Shown here piece by piece: positions 22,601 through 34,393 of a stretch of DNA of 64,000 nt. The notes beneath the pieces are model-generated. The model worked only from the letters and a program-made list of their open reading frames with translations, made no database searches and was not told the origin of the DNA. The position numbers were made by a program, and so were the translations under genes. The number at the start of each line of letters is the position of its first letter. The first letter of the stretch is position 1. Origin of the DNA: Thelephora terrestris (taxonomy: Eukaryota > Basidiomycota > Agaricomycetes > Thelephorales > Thelephoraceae); NCBI GenBank assembly GCA_015956445.1, contig WIUZ02000002.1, positions 1,550,001 through 1,614,000 of the forward strand, written 5' to 3'.

Positions 22601-23559
22601 CAACCGATCCACCATGTCGCCCAACATACTGCAGACTTCCTTCGTCTATTTGGTCCTACCCATGCGGTCCAGGCTTTCGGTGGTGAAAGGTTACTCGAGG
22701 TCCTGGGTCTCCAGAACACTAATCTTAAATCTGGTATGCTCCACTCCGAATACTGCTACCCACCGCTTAGTCCGCAATTATAGGAGAGCTGGAAGCCACG
22801 TTTACAATTGCTATCTGCAGAAGTTCAAACTTGCAGAGTATCCTGGATCGTAACGACATCACAAGTGATGCTCGACCACTCATCGAGGCGTTCACAAAGG
22901 TTGCCAACGAGGACCATCGTGGCACTTGTTTGGCTGATGAAACGCACCACCCCCCAACCAAGCCCCCAAAGGCTTTATGCCTATCAGACGACGTCCATCA
23001 ACTCTTGGTTTCTCTGCTGAATCGGCGGTACCAGACTAGACGTTTCACAACCATACACAACAGCCCTTGGTTTGTGCAACCGGCTGTCCTCAAGTTAGAC
23101 AAGTTGTCTATACGAGGGGTCATTTACGCCAGCGCTGAATCCTTACCGCGAGACAGCAACATTATCTTTCGGAAGCCTGGGGATCCGACGCTATGGGTAG
23201 GGAAGATCAAGACCATATTCTCTTCAACAAACCACGAGGCGGCGGAAATCGCTTATTTGGTCATGGAAGAATGGTTACCTGTCATGGATCCCGCCGCGCA
23301 ACAAACCTACCAACAATTCGGGTTCGCTGGTGGGTTCCTCTGCCAGAACAGAACCACAGAGACAGCGTCTGTGATCGAGAATTGCGATGTCGTTTGCCAC
23401 TTTGCGAAAACGTTCCTGGGACAACGGAATGGTGAAACATTTCACGCCCTCCCCCTTGATAAGGTAAGAGAATTCTTTTGTTTTGCATCAGCCTCTTATC
23501 ATGGCCCTCAGATGCTCGACTCCTACACGATTCCGTTGGAAAGGAATTTCCATTCTTGA
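19675..23559 (+). pseudogene. Plavaka-type DNA transposase, near-intact with one internal stop
   Basis: Six exons (19675-20290, 20339-21825, 21879-22145, 22199-22733, 22784-23463, 23512-23559) with 48-53-nt GT-AG introns add up to 1,211 codons in one frame. N-terminus: Cys-rich CRCRSHC. Then a zinc-finger-like block (CPACYALY ... ERCTF). Catalytic region: LGADSFHPL, LLNFPEDQRYKSKNMYLAGV, IPGPGKPSLEQINH, LIPLVCDMLAARQIAGL, CTFCLL and HGIRWSALLDLLYWNPI with VVDQMHAAYLGL; the Asp of GADSFHP and of LVCD are likely catalytic. The C-terminal block (CTVHLPVTLIRLWGNL ... QFGFAGGFLC) is typical of basidiomycete Plavaka proteins (Transposase_21/CACTA-like). The only break is TAA at 22544-22546; the paralogue at 5690-6865 has lysine there. 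Otherwise it looks recently active. Confidence 0.88.
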
Positions 23560-23904
23560 TGCAAGGAACACCACTCGGTCACCTCGTTTGACTAAACTAG
23601 TACGCAAACGAGTCTGAGCTTTTGGACAGTAATCAATAATCAAATCAAAATATGCGAGGGAATTGTTAAGTAGCATAATGCTGATTATCTCGTAGCATAC
23701 TACCAATTATTCCACGGAACCTTTTTGATCACCAATAACGGTCTACGGTAGTAGCATAATAACAAGGCCACGCGTCATGGTCATGGCTAGTAATTTACAA
23801 TAAAAATACCAGGTTTTGCCCTTGATGCATGATGCATCGATCACTGGTCTCCCGCAGCGTGTACTATCATACCGTTCTATCGTTTTAAGTCATCAACTAC
23901 CTCC
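23560..23904. other. Spacer between Plavaka gene and WD40 gene
   Basis: 345 bp, AT-richer than the flanks, with no open frame of interest. It probably contains the promoter of the WD40 gene and may contain the 3' end of the transposon. Confidence 0.4.
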
Positions 23905-25294
23905 ATGTGTACGCTCGTGGGCACTCTCGACGGTCACAAGGACTCAATAAATGCAACCCAGTTCTCTCCCAACGGAGCTTACCTTGCCAGCGGTGGCGAG
24001 GATGGGTTGTTATTAATCCATTCCATTAACAACTGGCGACCTCTTCTCCGATTTGTCGATGCCTCGCCGATAACATCACTGGTGTGGCATCCCACGATTC
24101 AGAGGCTCCTCTTTTGTGGCTGCAACAGTGGCGATATACACATGATACGATTTTCAGCGTCTGGCGGGCGTTCACGTTTCTTGCAGCGATGAACGTTCAT
24201 TGCACTAACAGATGTTCAAATCTCAGCAAGATGTTCGCATCTCTTTGAACGAGACACAGGACAAGATACATTGCATGGCACACCACCGCAGAAAGAACTT
24301 GCTGGCGGTCGGATGCGGCCAAGACGTGTTTATGATCAACTACGAAATCCGCGGGGAAGGTAAATCCAGCTGGGTCGTAACATCAAAAACATCGTTCCTG
24401 CCTCCCCCTCGGCCCCCTGGTTCCAGCGGGTTCCTCTCTAACCCACTTGCGCGTTCAATCAGCTTTTTGAAGGCGGACTGTCTCCTCATCGCCTATCTGG
24501 ATCACGGAATAGTGTGGGTGGGCTTACGTTACTGGACCGTACAACGCTGATGATCAAGGTTTCAGCTGTTGGGACCTGAAGATTTCAGCTCTCACCTGGC
24601 ATATCACGCCAAGGGGATGTCGAACGTACGCCTTGTCCCACGGGCGTCTTACGCTGTCAATGCTGAAATTTACCACAGAGGTAGAGCAGCAGTCTCCCCC
24701 AATGAGAGCAAGCTAGCCGTGACAAATCTATTCGATGGGGTGGATGTGTATTCCATGGCTGACCAGAGTAGGCTGAACTCTGTTTCAGTGGACGTGAAGG
24801 AGAACGTCTCCACGGCGGTGGCCTTTTTGAGTGATAACACCGTCGTATTTGGAGGGGGATCTGGCGTCGCATATATCGCCGAAGGCACACCACTGATGGT
24901 TACTCGCATTCTCAGACACGGTGGTATGTCTTTCTTCTTGTCCGTTGGCTCGGTTCTGATCTGGTGGAGCAGGAGGCGATCTTGTCCAGGCCCTGGTAAA
25001 GTTCTTGCCATTATACATGTAATCACTGATGCCTGTACCTAGGCATTTTGTACGCTTTGTTGGGGCAAATGCCTCATAGCAACGGGGACGTCTGAGCAGC
25101 AAGAACGGACGGCGGTGAGGATATGGAAAATGGACCACCCCGATGGCATTCAAAGTTTCCTCTCCTGGGTATGGAGTAATGCTATTTCTCCTGGTTCAAT
25201 TCATAATACAATCATTCGTCAGGTTCATATCCATTTCATCCTACTCACACTCGTCTGTATATCCTGGTGTGCAAACCGTCCCCCCCTCCATTGA
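23905..25294 (+). CDS. WD40-repeat protein with C-terminal membrane anchor
   Basis: A multi-exon gene. Exon 1 starts MCTLVGTLDGHKDSINATQF and contains a canonical WD40 unit (FSPNGAYLASGGEDGLLLIH) and SLVWHPTIQRLLFCGCNSGD. Later exons are linked by short introns, for example about 24170-24230 and 24637-24689 (GTACGC to CCACAG), the latter restoring CRTGRAAVSPNESKLAVTNL in frame. CWDLKISALTWHI and IATGTSEQQERTAVRIWKMD look like further blades. The last exon ends in a hydrophobic helix (HFILLTLVCISW) and a short tail, stop at 25292-25294. It is probably a beta-propeller tethered to a membrane; the binding partner is unknown. A truncated relative lies at 2997-3287. Confidence 0.7.
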
Positions 25295-28200
25295 CGAGAC
25301 TAACTCCAATCAGCTTTACCTGGTGGCCCAGGCAAGAATCTTCAACACATGATGTATCGCCATGAACCGGAATTTGGAGGCTCAGGCCTCAGGCCTCAGG
25401 TAGGAAGCGTCATCGTTGGAAGTGTTTTGAAACAATACAATTCAAATATCATGGAATGGGAAGTCGGGCAGGCAAACAGTCATACTTTTTTGATCTGACA
25501 GCCACTATATGTGTGTCTTGTGGAATACGTCAATAATACCCAGATCCTGGAAGCATAGAACCGCCCGAACATCTTTATAACTTGGGACCGACTCAAGATC
25601 GACTCGCCCATGCGACCGATTTTCAACATCTCGGCAACTACCGGGGTCAGCGTCTCAATTTACCTTGACCACCACCTACCTTCCAATTCGCCCATCGCTC
25701 CGAGGATCCTTTCCCAACACCGACCCCACCACCAAGAAAATGCTCTTGAGCCCACTCTCAAGTCCATTCAATGAATTCGACTCAAGGTCAACTCCTACCT
25801 GGTCCTCGAGGTCGCTGCAGATGGTCCCGGCCTGCGTATCGTAGGCTCTTATCGAAGGCTCTGGTTCGGCGGCGATGAAACTCACCATTAGTGCGGAGGT
25901 CGCCGAAACTGTCAGCAGATAGCAGGTACGTCCCCCCATCCTCACTCTGAGCACTTGGGATTCCCCGCCCTGACCGGATTCTCTAGGCTGCCAACTCCCC
26001 CCATTCGATCAATGGTGACGTCTTCAACCTAGTCCCGGTCTTCGTGTGGCTGACTGCGCCTCACCCTTGACATTGTCTACATTTGAATCACTTCTTCCCT
26101 GACTCTCCCATCACGACTCCCGACACCAGCACCGACCCCTTCCTACAGGCACCACACACGCGAAACCCGGATCGTGCTTCTGTCGCTTCGGACATGTCAT
26201 TTCGCTCAACGACGCGGTAGCACCCTCAACGAAAGCCCTGGTACACCTCCACAAGGTTACGGACGCCTCCTGGATCGTGCCAACCGACAAATCGCTCGCG
26301 ACAAGAAGCACGATCCTGATCCATTCCTCAAACCTGGCACGGCCACTCCTAATAGTTGAGTCGATCTCGACGAGAAACAGAATTCCCTCCTGAACCAGGC
26401 CATCGCAGGTTATCTTGCTGTCTCAGTTTGAACCCAAAAACGCTCAACCTTGACCTCGTAGATTTGCAACGCGGGGTTTGCCGTACCTCCGAACCATCGG
26501 AACAAAGTGTACGGACGTGTTCTCGCACTTGTTGGTTGACGAAAAAACGTTGCGGTTGCCGCATTGATGATGTCGGTATGTTGCCGCTACGTCGCGCTCC
26601 TTTTCTAACGCGTTATTAAAGCAGCACTTACACGACGCCGACTCGACCACACCGTGCTTCCACAACAGCGACTCAAGTACACCGTGCTTCAACCACGCGG
26701 ACTCGACCGTAACCGTGCTTCAACACCCTGCTTACACGACGCCATCTCGACCACAACTTTACGATCAACTTTGATGACGCACATCACGCATCATCATTGA
26801 CATGTATCATACGCTTTCGTCAAGCACCTTTTATGCTACAGGAAAAGACTTCCTGAATTGTTCCGCTGCCATAACCGCGCGCACTTCGGCCACCCGTCGG
26901 AGGCCGCTGGTAGACGTTGCCATTTGATCTGGTCGACTCTTCTCTGCTGGTACAACGATACATACATCAATTCTTGAAGACATGCAGATCGACAACAGCA
27001 TTGGATGTATTCAACCGGACAACCGCGATGGAAACTCGAGAGGGGCATATAGCGAACTGATACACGATTGTGCGACTCCAATTGAAGGGCTTTAATCGTG
27101 CTGTTGGCGGTTGGGTCACGGCGGTTGTGACCTACCCCAGAATCGAATCGGCCTCGAGTTCCCTGCGTCGAAGCATTTCGACTCACTGTAGAAAAATATT
27201 CAGATAATCGACCAAAGCCTGGTTATACTTATGAGGAAATTCCCGGGACGTAAGTACTTCAAGCTTCAAGCTTCAAGAGTCGCTAGTCAACGTGTTTTAA
27301 ATTTCCAACACCAACATTTGCGCGCCCCAGCATTCTTTCAAGATCCCTCTTCGGACGGGGACGCCCTCCGACTATCTTGGCTGCCAGCTGTATGGTATCT
27401 GAACAGGTTTCCGATTTTACTTTTGGCGCGCTGGGCGCAGACGGCTTTTCTCGTGAGTCATTCTTTCGTATCGTTATAATACCCAGTATGCATGACACCA
27501 GATATCAGAGACTGATGTAGATTCCCCACCTCAAGGACTCCGACAAGGCAACTTGCCAACATCTCGGAAGTCTCCGAGACAAGTTTCTGCGTGGCGCTGG
27601 GCTCAACTGATTCGTAACCTCACTAGGGACGCTCCCCTTCCTCTTCCACCACACCCGTTCCTTCCACACGATTTTCTACGACTTCCATCTGACCATCCGG
27701 AGTGCTGGCCTATATCAAGTTCTTCCCTCCCCCGCCAGAGATGGCCCCCGATCGTTTCTCGATTGCTCGTCAACTCCGTCGCAACAGGTCCCTGAACGTT
27801 GAACAGCTGCTGGTAAGGATCAGCTATCATCCTGGGCGTACGTTTGTCGCGCTCACTCTTTTGACGATTGTAGGCCACAAGCTCAAGCGGCAAATTTCAC
27901 TCAAATTTTGAATCGGATCGGATCCCATGATCGGATCCCATAACCCCCACCTAACCCGCGCCCCCAGGGTCTACCGCATCCTCCTGGTACCCAAACCTCC
28001 TCCATTCCCTTCGTTACGCATTCGCCAGTCCGCGACGACTCTTGCGTTGGTAGGAGGTCCGACGCTGTCCGATAAGGCTACAACCGGCTCCGTTTGTCCT
28101 TGATGGGGATCTGGACCATTCCTAGCGGCTGTGCGCGGAAGAGATGAAAATGTGAGCCACCTGTTCGTCCCATCCCGTGTCCTCAGGCTTCACTGCTCAC

Positions 28201-28387
28201 CTTCTGGCTTCAAGTACGACATCTTCAGCCGCGGCCGATGGTCCATCAATAGTCCGTTCATGTATTTTGTGTACTCAAAGGCAAGCGTTGACTCGCAAGA
28301 GACCCGATCCGCTGCTGACCCGACTCTATCAAGCTCATCACCCGCAAGAGGTTCCCATTTTGCCGCTACAGTTTCCGAGAGGATGGA
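25295..28387. other. Long stretch without a recognised gene
   Basis: Many short open frames on both strands, none recognised. A plus-strand frame at 27702-27911 (RFSIARQLRRNRSLNVEQLL) has coding-like composition but no clear neighbours. CTCAGGC triplication near 25380. Overall it looks like degenerate gene or transposon sequence. Confidence 0.4.
26629..26760. repeat. Degenerate tandem repeat (ACTCGACC...CCGTGCTTC)
   Basis: Several imperfect copies of a unit of about 30 bp containing CGACTCGACC and CCGTGCTTCA follow one another. No coding sense was evident. Confidence 0.5.
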
Positions 28388-28888
28388 CACTGGGGGCAGG
28401 GGCACCTGGAATCGGTGATTACATCTTGATTACATGGTGAGTTCATGTGCACTTTTCAATAATTGTAATCGCAAATTCCAGGTTGATTACATTTCAAATG
28501 TTCCCTTGACATGTAATCCAACCAATGTCCACCAATTCCATTTGAAATGTTCTCAACAAATGTTTCTGGGATGCTTTTGACCTGTCGGCAAAAATGACAT
28601 TGCAATATAATCAGCATGTTCTTCAATCGTCTGAGATGTAATCTAAATGCGCTCAAAAACATGAGATTTTTTCACAATGTGCCCAGTGGGCACATTCAGG
28701 AAACATTGCTTGGGAACATCTTGAGGAAATTTCAAATGGAGTTGGTGGCAACAGGTGAATTACATGTCAAGGTAACATTTGAAATGTAATCAACCTGGAA
28801 TTGGCGATTACAATTATTGAAAAGTGTACATGAACTCACCATGTAATCAAGATGTAGTCACTGATTCCAGGTGCCCCTGCCCCCAGTG
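28388..28888. mobile_element. CACTG-ended MITE (CACTA-like), 501 bp
   Basis: The left end CACTGGGGGCAGGGGCACCT and the right end are perfect inverted copies, and the inverted similarity continues through TGATTACATCTTGATTACAT and further inward. GGA precedes the left end (28385-28387) and follows the right end (28889-28891), a 3-bp target duplication. CACTG/CAGTG termini plus a 3-bp duplication are the signature of the CACTA (EnSpm/CMC) superfamily. Non-coding and CpG-poor. It shares its first 11 bases (CACTGGGGGCA) with the larger element at 33325-34277. Confidence 0.9.
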
Positions 28889-28932
28889 GGAAGTTTGGTT
28901 GTGAGGGAAAAGCAGCAAGTCAACCGAGATTC

Positions 28933-30077
28933 GTGAGTGTGAGGTTCCTGATTTTGACTTCAAGATCTCGTTCTCAAGCTCTGCCCAGCCGTGACTGGGC
29001 ATCTCAAGGTTATTCGACGTCTAGGAGTCTGTACTCGAACGAAGCAAAATACAACCACCAACAACCACTACCCCGCCCCCGATCCCACTCCGAACCCTTC
29101 GCTCAGCCAGCCCACGGTCCTAAAGAACCTCACCGGGGGTTCGTCTTATTCCAGAACATGGAACGCGAGGCTCAAAATGACCAAATGGATCACAGTCGTC
29201 CCATCGCCAGCCTTTCCAGTAAAGCACATGACCGATTTATCCGGTCAAGGCATCGGAGTCGAGGACGAACGGGACAGGGAGGGGTCCCAGTCGAGGAACG
29301 ATGACACCGCAGAAGCCCGCTTCCTACACTACCTCATCTCCCTCATCTCCATCGACCTCCGCCACTAGCCGCATTCCCAAAGCCAGAGCTCTACCTCCCA
29401 CCACGGATGACGAGGAGCCAATCCTCTCAATCGGATGGGTTCGTCAGCTCGGTTGGAGTCCTTCCATCTTCTACCACGTGCAGCACATCACACCGGGACT
29501 ACAGTGGGTCTCACCAGCCACAGCAAGTACCGTTGTACGAGACGTCAACCGATCTACACGGTCAAAGCATCGGAGTCGAGGACAAACGGGACAAGGAGGG
29601 TTTCCGAATCGAGGAACGACGCAACGCCGAAGAAGCCTGCTTCCCACACTGCCTCATCTCCATCGACTTCCGTCGCTGGCGACATCCCCAAGAACAAAGC
29701 TCTACCTCCCACCCCGCAAAAAAATACGCCGCGACCTAGGGCAGCAATACCTCTTCTTCACAGACTGCTCAGCCCACAATCGAAGTCACCGCGCCGCCCT
29801 CTCCCACGTTCCCTCATCCGGAGACAGACGGGGTAAGTGGTTTACGCATGAATATCAAAGGGACGGGAAGGTAATTGGCCAAGACCCACAGGACTGGAAC
29901 GTCGTTGGACAAGATCGGATTCGCGAAGCTCTGCAGGGGATCTCGGTCCACGGTGGACTCCACGAACGGCAAGGTGAGGTCGACCGTGGACGGCCTGACA
30001 ACATGAGTTCAAGGCAAGCTTATACCACCGTTCCCAACCTCCGCCTTGGCTCAAACTCCAGCCCTTCGCTGTTATGA
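28933..30077 (+). CDS. Pro/Ser-rich low-complexity ORF with internal duplication
   Basis: Overlapping plus-strand frames across 28933-30077 encode disordered sequence rich in Pro, Ser, Arg and Gln. The motif (K/R)ALPPT occurs twice, in ARALPPTTDDEEP and NKALPPTPQKNTP. The DNA shows two diverged direct copies of about 175 bp, 29229-29403 and 29546-29716, each running from a (T)CGGTCAA block to CTCTACCTCCCACC. The copies are read in different frames in places, so the present frame may be broken. KALPPTP-like motifs are frequent in fungal signalling or cytoskeletal proteins as SH3-type ligands, but no folded domain is visible. The exon structure is not resolved. Confidence 0.35.
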
Positions 30078-31670
30078 ATGTGGATCTGTCCTAGTCCGCA
30101 CGAACGTTCTGGACAGCGTATGGCTGGCCGGCAGACTCCCGAATCTTCAACCTCCCTCCGGTGGGCCAGGGTAGGTCATTTGTCACACCCACGTACATCT
30201 AAGCCTCGCGCCGTCCAAACAAGGGCTCCCCTACGTCCAACCTCGTCTCACCCAGGTCTCACCCAAACAACATCTGCATGTGTTACCGAGTCTGTCTCTC
30301 CAAGTTGACGGGCACGGCGAATTTTGAGAGGGCCGATCTGTGGGAGAATTCAAACCGCATGAGACAGCAAACGGGTTGTATGTTCTGTACACCTTTGAAA
30401 CTTCCCTCCATGGGTTCTAAAATTGATTTTGTGTTTGCAGGCTGTACTTTAGAATGTTAGGGGTCAAACGTCGAAGCTCCCCACTTTGCGCCGGTTCACG
30501 TTGACTGCAACTGCTGTCGGAAAGATCGAGGAAGGGAAGATTGGTGAGCCCAAGAAACTACAGCCCTCGCAATTCCTTCTCACACCAAAATCGCTCAATA
30601 TCTCTCGCAGCCCATCCAATATCCAAACAGCTTGAGATCAGCTCGCGGTATGCGTCGAACCCGGCAAGTCTTTGAAACAACAACCTATTTCTTATGTTCT
30701 AGCATCGTCATTCCCACTGGCAACCAACAACCTCGACGCGCCATCCCGACCACAGCACCAAGGCGACTCACAATGCCTTCTGACCAGTGTAGGCATCCCA
30801 CGTGCCATCTCTGCTTTGCATTTCGCACATCTCTTCCCATCACCCCACGCCACACCGGATTGCCACTCACCCCGCCCTAGTCCTGCACACCGTATACCTC
30901 AATCGTCCGGGCAAGCTTCCTGGCACTCAGAGCAAATACTTTTCTTCCCGCCTGCTGGATATGGAGCAATCCACCCCGCCAACTCCTTTCAATTACCATC
31001 CTCTCGACTCAAACGCGTGAGACATGCATACGACTCAAAACGACCCCAGCACTGACTTGTAACACAGGATCAATCCCGTTGCAACCCTCCCGGTTGATGC
31101 CCTGACATGTGTCTGTGAACAACTGGAGTCCTCCAGTGCCAAGGATGTCACTATGCTGAAACATGAAGTGAACCAGACCAACTACTCCGCTCGAAGATTC
31201 AACACCCGAAGACCACTCAACTTCTCTCGAGGAAGCTTGAACCCGTTTCTCCTAAGTTTCTCTCCATCACCTGCGGTGGCTCTCCCGGCTTGCGGGTGAA
31301 CCCTAAATTTAGTGATTCGAACGGTCACGACAGTTGTAGCCATCCACCAAGTCCAACTATCACCTCAGACCAGGATCTTGGTTGTCGTGCTCTTTCTTTA
31401 ATGGAGGAGGTTGGTTTCGCAATACCTCACCCACGGAGGTATCTTGTCCTGACCTCATGTTTGCGCTTAACGGTTCTGATGAGTTGTGATCGGACGGTTT
31501 CCCGTAGGTTGTGACTGACAAGTTGCTGATATCAATCGATATCAACCAGGAGAACAGAACACGCCCACCAGTTCCACTGGTCAGGGCAGGTTTCCTCACC
31601 TCTCATATAGATAAATCATTTATAGAACGTCGCTGATAACCGCTAACGAAAATACCCACAATGCCGGCCA
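30078..31670. other. No recognised gene
   Basis: Short, mostly Pro/Ser/Thr-rich frames on the plus strand and nothing recognisable. It could contain further exons of the disordered ORF upstream. Confidence 0.35.
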
Positions 31671-31701
31671 CTACATCCAGCTGTTCCCGCAAGGTGATGG
31701 T

Positions 31702-32877
31702 ATGTTGCCTCGAGGCATTTCATTCAAAATGTCACAAATGATCACGTGGGTACAGTGTCTTTCCACTATCTCTCTCGACCTCAACCTACTCGACATCCTT
31801 TCACTTTTGCAAGCTGGCTTCCGGTCACAAACGCTCGCTCTCCCCTCTCGCGGTCCAAGGTCACGGCCGCCAGAAAGTCGTTTGCCCAAGCAGTCGCACG
31901 AAACCGCAACCGCGAGCGGCTCTGGGTCTGTCGACCAGATACCAGAAGTGGGCACGCACCCCCCAGCGCGCGCTAGGAGAAACTGGTGGCTCCGCATTTA
32001 CCTTTGGCAGTGCTCAAGGTATCGCCATTTTCTCGTCTGTAGAGAATGACTAAGAAATATGTTCTTTCAGCCGCGTGCCGATTCACCTTCTCCTCTCGCC
32101 ACCCGTTCAAGAAAGCTGCCCCGCCCGACGACAACATCGCTCCTCTCGAGAGCGACTGTGTCAGCGTAAACGCTTCAAGCGATATCCCCTCGATGGGCGG
32201 TTCGAGGACCATTGCGATCCCCACATTGTCCAACCCCACGACTCGTGTGTTTTTCCCAATCCGCTCTCCAAGTCTGGCCATTGAGAGGTCCGTGGGAGAA
32301 ATTGTTCCTGCAGATGACCCCATGGACGCGTACAAAGGTACGTTCAGAAGCTCCTTTTGAAAAAATCCAACCACTCACTATTAATATAGACGAGACTGTA
32401 CCTCATGGCTCCAGGTTGCCCTTCGTAGCGATATCTTCTAGGGAGCACTCAATGTATCGATCTCGCAGGCGTGGATCTCGTGGGTCAGACGGATCGTCTG
32501 CCGCTGAGGTCCTTCAGTACCTGGTCAACCCAGATGTTTGAGCCACCAACCCACCCACCGGCGAAGGCACTCAGACTTTCGATCCTATCACTGGTGTCCC
32601 CATACAGCCCCAACATTCACGAACCAGCATCGCAGACATCCGTTTAAACGATATTCCCGAGGATATCGGGAGCCCCACCGGACCAACCGATACTCCCAAC
32701 GGCCTGCATGGAGGCACTGCACCAGGAGTCAGCACGAGGGCTCCTTCCAATCCTCTTCGTCCCATCCGGACCAGGGGTGCTTTCATCATTGGCAATGGTG
32801 CTCCCATCAAGATCGACGACAGCCTAGAGGTCCATTTGAGGGATGGTGCTGATGGGCAGGTTGACTTCATTATCTAA
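31702..32877 (+). pseudogene. Unknown multi-exon protein interrupted by one TGA
   Basis: An exon ending near 32019 (GGSAFTFGSAQ) is joined by an intron of about 50 nt to CRFTFSSRHPFKKAAPPDDN, IPSMGGSRTIAIPTLSNPTT and ADDPMDAYK. A second intron (GTACGT to TATAG, about 32339-32390) leads to DETVPHGSRLPFVAISSREH and AAEVLQYLVNPDV, where TGA (32539-32541) stops the frame. The same frame then stays open for 111 further codons (PPTGEGTQTFDPITGVPIQP ... GAFIIGNGAPIKIDDSLEVH) to TAA at 32875-32877. One nonsense codon thus splits an otherwise continuous ORF. The family is not recognised and the 5' end is uncertain. Confidence 0.5.
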
Positions 32878-33166
32878 AAATGTGTTCGCTTCCACTCCGC
32901 TCGATGTCAGATTTCCTTCGTCCCCTTTTGTATTACATCCACTGCTATCTATGAAGTATCCTGAGTGCTGAAATTTTTCCCTTCCACGGATGTCGTCGTG
33001 TGTGACACTCACAACCAACAGCAGTATGGCCGTGAGGTCGGAAGCGCGTGCCGAGACGTTGAAGAGTTGAGCGATTACCCGACGACCTCCAAACAACACA
33101 ATAGGTAATGTTTAGTAGGCCCAGGCTAGCGTCGTCCTTCTGGCATGAAATGGTCGCTCAATGTTA

Positions 33167-34393
33167 CAGCGAGTTGCAAAACGATAGACGTGTTTTTGAA
33201 AAGACAGGACTGTATTTTTTTGTTTACACTGTGACATATAAACAAAGATATTTGAATTCAAAATCGGACGGGAATCAAAATCGGGTGTCGATGGATGGTG
33301 CCGTGGGACGGCAAACCACGGAGACACTGGGGGCAAGGGGTCAAATACCCAGTGGGTACATGCTGAATACATTGTGATCACAGTCAAAAAGTGATCACAA
33401 TGTGCCCAGTGGGGAAATTTTGAATACATTCAAAATGTGCCAGGCCATGTGTATCCAATGTGCCCACTGTGTACATTTTGATTGTGATCACAATGTACTC
33501 AGCAATGTGATCTCAATGTGCCCAGTGGGGACATTTTGATTGCAATCACAATGTACCCACCAATGTGATCTCAATGTGCCCAGTGGGCACATTTTAAATT
33601 CTTTCACAAAGTGCTCAGCAATGTGTTCACAATGTACCCAGTTCAGTACATGATGGTTTCTTTCACAATGTTGTCCACAATGTGTCCAGCATGTGCCTGA
33701 GCCACTCATTCAAACTTCTTTCACAAAGTATCCAGTGATGTGTTCACAATGTGTACAGCCATATACATGATGATTTCTTTGAGAATACATGGTGAAATTG
33801 AACAATATTGTGATCACATTGTGATTACTTCAAAAAGTACCCCCTGGGGACATTATGGACACATCACTGGATACTTTGTGAAAGAAGTTTGAATGAGTGG
33901 CTCAGGCACATGCTGGACACATTGTGGACAACATTGTGAAAGAAACCATCATGTACTGAACTGGGTACATTGTGAACACATTGCTGAGCACTTTGTGAAA
34001 GAATTTAAAATGTGCCCACTGGGCACATTGAGATCACATTGGTGGGTACATTGTGATTGCAATCAAAATGTCCCCACTGGGCACATTGAGATCACATTGC
34101 TGAGTACATTGTGATCACAATCAAAATGTGCCCAGTGGGCACATTGGATACACATGGCCTGGCACATTTTGAATGTATTCAAATTTTCCCCACTGGGCAC
34201 ATTGTGATCGCTTTTTGACTGTGATCACAATGTATTCAGCATGTACCCACCGGGTATTTGACCCCTTGCCCCCAGTGAGAGCACTCAGTTCAATGGGCCT
34301 GAGGTCAGAAACCTTTGTTTACGTGTCACGGTGTAAAAAAAAAAAAACTATCCTGTCTTTTCAAAAACACGTCTATCGTTTTGCAACTCGCTG
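33167..34393. mobile_element. Older inverted-repeat element hosting a nested MITE
   Basis: CAGCGAGTTGCAAAACGATA at 33167 and its complement ending at 34393 start two inverted arms of about 65 bp, including GTTTTTGAAAAGACAGGA. The arms flank the CACTG MITE at 33325-34277. Without the MITE and one 3-bp duplication, the element would be only about 270 bp long. No clear target duplication was found outside the arms. A poly-A run of about 12 lies in the right arm near 34337. Confidence 0.7.
33325..34277. mobile_element. CACTG-ended palindromic MITE, 953 bp, nested
   Basis: Ends CACTGGGGGCAAGGGGTC and its complement, with AGA on both outer sides (33322-33324 and 34278-34280) as a 3-bp target duplication. 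Arms of about 420 bp are inverted copies without net indel: positions sum to 67602. The centre of about 100 bp is at roughly 33750-33850. The interior is built of short variants of AATGTGCCCAGTGGGCACATT, itself a small palindrome, and is essentially free of CpG. It is non-coding and is a larger relative of the element at 28388-28888. Confidence 0.92.

Noticed and set aside
22544-32541. Repeat-induced point mutation as the cause of the stop codons
   Set aside because: The Plavaka stop aligns with a lysine codon (A to T change) and the ABC stop aligns with a glycine codon expected from the family; neither is a C-to-T transition.
32824-33099. 91-residue minus-strand open frame
   Set aside because: Antisense to the end of the better supported plus-strand ORF and without features.
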